Assembly (NCBI RefSeq): GCF_001542875.1
Contig: NZ_LMAF01000001.1
Span: 248,001 to 312,000 of the forward strand
Length of the DNA: 64,000 bases
Direction of reading: 5' to 3'
DNA from: Erythrobacter sp. YT30
Lineage (GTDB): Bacteria; Pseudomonadota; Alphaproteobacteria; Sphingomonadales; Sphingomonadaceae
Numbering within the stretch: position 1 is the stretch's first letter; each line of letters starts with the position of its first letter. Shown one piece after another: positions 61,461 through 64,000 of this stretch. The position numbers and the translations under genes were made by a program. The notes under the pieces were generated by a model that worked only from the letters and a program-made list of their open reading frames with translations, ran no database searches and was not told where the DNA came from.

Positions 61461-62702
61461 TCACGGGTGTTCTTCTTCCCAAACTCGTTCTGGCGGTCTG
61501 CTCGATACGTTGGCAGGTTCTGGATCAGACTTGGCGATCGGTATCCTTACGGTGATCCGCGTCCCTTTTCCCAATTTGCTTTCGATGTCGAGACGGCCTT
61601 TGTGCCGCTCCACAATATGTTTGACGATCGCAAGACCTAGGCCGGTCCCACCCGATGCGCGGCTTCGGCCCGGATCGGTTCGATAAAAGCGGCGCGTGAG
61701 GTGAGGGATGTGTTCAGGGGCGATTCCCTCGCCATGGTCTTCGACGCACAGGCGCGCTTCACCGCTACGTGCGCGGTCGAGAGTAACAAGCACGTTGGTT
61801 TCAGGTGCTCCGTATTTAAGCGCGTTGTCGACCAGATTTCGAACGACTTGCTCCAGCTGACCACGATCTCCGTGTACATAAGCGCCGCTTGCTAGATTGA
61901 GTGTCAGACGGTCAGTTCGCTGTGAGCCAGCTGCATCGCGCGCCGCTCGTTCAACAACTTCAGCAAATTCCAGTTTGTCTCGTGGTGCATCGTGCTTTTC
62001 AGCTTCCACGCGCGAAAGGCTCATCAGGTCGCTAATCAAGCTGTGCAGTCGTTCCGCTTCACGCTGGATCGTGCTTAAAAACTTCTTGGCTGTCGGCGAA
62101 TCCAGGTTTTCCGAGCTTTCACTGAGAGTTTCTACATAGCCAAGAATTGCTGCGAGCGGTGTACGCAATTCATGGCTTGCGTTGGCGACAAAATCGGTGT
62201 GAGCGCGGCTTATATCAGCTTCTGCAGTCTGGTTTATCAATTCGATCACAGCCAGATCGTCATCAATCGACTGTCGGTTGACGCGCCAGATATCCTGACG
62301 CCGAACGAGGCCACGAACGATTGCAGTTCCATTGCTGTCAGTCGCGAATAATGAAATCGCTTCGGGCTGGCGAAATGCGACCCTGGCGTCTTGCCCGATG
62401 ATATGCTGTCCAAGCATTTTTCGCGCATTTCGATTGGCAGCGGCGATCGTATTGCGTTCCGTTACAAGCATGGGCGTCGACGAGTTCTCAACCAGCTTTC
62501 GCATTGAGTCTATCGAAATGGGTTGCTCGACAATGATTGCTGGTGGTTCCGGAGGCTTTCCAGAAGCGAGCAAAAGAGATCCGACCCAGACGATGAGGAC
62601 CGAAATCGCGATGATCGGATCAACATCGAGAATAATCAGCGCAGCGATGGTGATGTTGGCCAGAACAATTCCGGCAATGGGAAGGCTGTGCCTGAAATCC
62701 AT
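61461..62702 (-). CDS. phoR: PhoR, phosphate-regulon sensor histidine kinase
   Basis: A 413-residue kinase with two short N-terminal helices, a PAS-like domain (about 60-150), the H box FVANASHELRTPLAAILGYVE (histidine 177), and the ATPase domain with NLVDNALKYGAP, DHGEGIAPEHI and GTGLGLAIVKHI. It has no periplasmic sensor domain, as known for PhoR, which senses through PstB/PhoU. It lies upstream of the pst genes on the same strand. Confidence 0.95.
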   Translation of the reverse strand: MDFRHSLPIAGIVLANITIAALIILDVDPIIAISVLIVWVGSLLLASGKPPEPPAIIVEQPISIDSMRKLVENSSTPMLVTERNTIAAANRNARKMLGQHIIGQDARVAFRQPEAISLFATDSNGTAIVRGLVRRQDIWRVNRQSIDDDLAVIELINQTAEADISRAHTDFVANASHELRTPLAAILGYVETLSESSENLDSPTAKKFLSTIQREAERLHSLISDLMSLSRVEAEKHDAPRDKLEFAEVVERAARDAAGSQRTDRLTLNLASGAYVHGDRGQLEQVVRNLVDNALKYGAPETNVLVTLDRARSGEARLCVEDHGEGIAPEHIPHLTRRFYRTDPGRSRASGGTGLGLAIVKHIVERHKGRLDIESKLGKGTRITVRIPIAKSDPEPANVSSRPPERVWEEEHP

Positions 62703-62794
62703 GCTCGCCCTCTACCGCCTTGGAGGCTTGGTGGAAAGGCTCGCGCATAAATTCGATCAACGAGCGAAGCTATGTGATGAAGGTGATGGAAAAG

Positions 62795-62869
62795 TGGTGA
62801 CCCGTACGGGAATCGAACCCGTGTTTCAGCCGTGAAAGGGCCGCGTCCTAACCGCTAGACGAACGGGCC
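62795..62869 (-). tRNA. tRNA-Glu (anticodon TTC)
   Basis: On the minus strand, acceptor GGCCCGT pairs with ACGGGTC; the anticodon loop CTTTCAC holds TTC. The T arm ACGGG-TTCGATT-CCCGT is perfect. CCA is encoded at 62795-62797. Confidence 0.97.
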
Positions 62870-62977
62870 ACGCTCGTTTGCGAGAGCGCGCATCTAGGGG
62901 TGACGAGAGAAGGGGTCAAGCCCCTCAGTAGCGCTCAGTGCGCTTTTTTCTCTTCTCATGCCTAGCGTGGGCAAAAA

Positions 62978-64000
62978 TCAATCGGCAAATGCAGCGTCTT
63001 CGAGGTGTAGTTCGGCTGCAGGACGGGACCCCCAATCATCGGTTTTTACTCGACCCGCGAAGTAAAACTGCCTCCCATTGCTCCGATGGAGAAGAGTTTG
63101 TGCCATCTCGGTATCAGCCGCTCTGAAAGCGATTGCTTTGAACGATTTCCCGTCTTTGCCTGCAGCAATGATGCGCAAATGGTCTTTGCCAACAATGTCT
63201 GCCTTCACAATGCGGACAGGACCGACCGCGACGCGTGGCGCAGGCCATCCAACTCCAAACGGACCAGCAGCATCCAATGTCGTGACAAGCTCTGGGGTTA
63301 GGCCGCCGGGCGATAGTGATAAATCCAATTGCATAGACAAGCTAGCGCGAGCTTTTTCGATATCACTCACAAGGCGCTCGTTTAGAAATTCAGTGAACGC
63401 ACTCAAATTGCCCGATGCAACAGTCAGTCCCGCTGCCATGGCGTGCCCTCCGCCTGCAATGAGCAGACCTTGCTCTCTTGCAGCGATGATGGCCGCACCG
63501 AGGTCGACCCCGCTGATGGATCGGCCAGATCCTTTCCCGGTGTCATCTGCCTCATCAAGAGCGACAACAATCGATGGCTTTCCGGTTTTTTCCTTGAGCC
63601 GTCCGGCAACAATCCCAATCACCCCGGGGTGCCAACCATTCGAGGCGACCACGTGCACTGCCATATTGTGCTGATTAGCCAATTGCGCCTCGGCCTGCTC
63701 CTGGACCTCTCCTTCAATTTTGCGACGTTCATCGTTAAGGTACGAGAGTTTCTCGGCGATTTCTCGAGCTTCGTCGCGATCTTCAGTGGTGAGCAGCCTG
63801 ACGCCGAGGGTCGACTCGCCGATTCTGCCCCCCGCATTGATTCTCGGCCCCAATGCAAAACCTAGATCGGATGCCTGCGGTTTACGGTTCAACCGACTTG
63901 CATCCATTAACGCGGCCATTCCAATTCGTTCACGTCTCGCAAGAACCTTCAGGCCCTGCGAAACGAATGCACGATTGAGCCCGTGAAGAGCTGCAACATC
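62978..64000 (-). CDS. recJ: RecJ, single-strand-specific 5'-3' exonuclease (N-terminal part outside window)
   Basis: The visible C-terminal 340 residues contain the DHHA1 domain (GFALGPRINAGGRIGES, VVASNGWHPGVIGIVAGRLKE, GSGRSISGVDLGAAI, AGGGHAMAAGLTV) and the OB fold that binds single-stranded DNA (ending ELHLEDAAFAD). The reading frame stays open to base 64000 (LNRAFVSQGLKVLARRERIG), so the N-terminal DHH domain lies beyond the window. RecJ works in recombination and mismatch repair. Confidence 0.96.
   Translation of the reverse strand, partial: DVAALHGLNRAFVSQGLKVLARRERIGMAALMDASRLNRKPQASDLGFALGPRINAGGRIGESTLGVRLLTTEDRDEAREIAEKLSYLNDERRKIEGEVQEQAEAQLANQHNMAVHVVASNGWHPGVIGIVAGRLKEKTGKPSIVVALDEADDTGKGSGRSISGVDLGAAIIAAREQGLLIAGGGHAMAAGLTVASGNLSAFTEFLNERLVSDIEKARASLSMQLDLSLSPGGLTPELVTTLDAAGPFGVGWPAPRVAVGPVRIVKADIVGKDHLRIIAAGKDGKSFKAIAFRAADTEMAQTLLHRSNGRQFYFAGRVKTDDWGSRPAAELHLEDAAFAD

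Overview
This window is a chromosomal segment of an alphaproteobacterium, most likely an Erythrobacteraceae member (order Sphingomonadales). The basis is protein style and gene order: zapA-6S RNA-fau-DUF2842, mfd/sdhE facing recG, a split bkd cluster, GAAC-N7-GAAC LexA boxes, and a PEP-CTERM-type glycosyltransferase followed by PrsK and PrsR. The DNA looks moderately GC-rich and almost fully coding. I see no phage, transposase or CRISPR array. Genus assignment is inference.

Layout. 0-9.7 kb: cut-off mfd, sdhE, recG, a DUF2306-like membrane gene broken at an (AT)5 run, a low-molecular-weight phosphatase, a DUF885 gene broken at a T7 run, an ABC1-family kinase and a DUF3429 protein. 9.7-15 kb: tRNA-Pro, thyA, branched-chain 2-oxoacid dehydrogenase E1 alpha, E1 beta and E2, tRNA-Asp. 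15-18.1 kb: a secreted unknown and the zapA-6S-fau-DUF2842 block on the minus strand. 18.5-24.9 kb: a central carbon operon (tkt, gap, pgk, thioesterase, class I aldolase, thiE-like). 25-29 kb: efp, an inositol monophosphatase, tRNA-Leu and an SLC13 permease with a strong terminator. 29.4-32.5 kb: isocitrate lyase divergent from its likely XRE-type regulator, with stacked inverted repeats between them. 32.6-39 kb: an exopolysaccharide/PEP-CTERM regulatory cluster (glycosyltransferase, PrsK, PrsR, TPR lipoprotein) without exosortase. 39-43.6 kb: an SLC10-like carrier, a DUF475 membrane protein, panB and an NSS transporter.

43.6-56.4 kb is the most interesting part. A damage-inducible mutagenesis regulon lies in two blocks, each behind a LexA box. 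The first is imuA-imuB. The second is a radical SAM protein of the DNA modification/repair type, a DUF4130-UdgX fusion, dnaE2 and an extensin-like gene, all packed tightly. Between them sit a PilZ protein, an NTF2-like lipoprotein, and a leaderless MarR gene with an S41 peptidase. dnaE2 carries an in-frame palindromic insertion in its PHP region.

56.4-62.7 kb holds the phosphate system (phoB, phoU, pstB, pstA, pstC, phoR, all minus strand, no pstS), followed by tRNA-Glu and a cut-off recJ. The two frameshifts at 4.8 and 6.3 kb both fall in simple repeats, so sequencing error, true decay and phase variation all remain possible.
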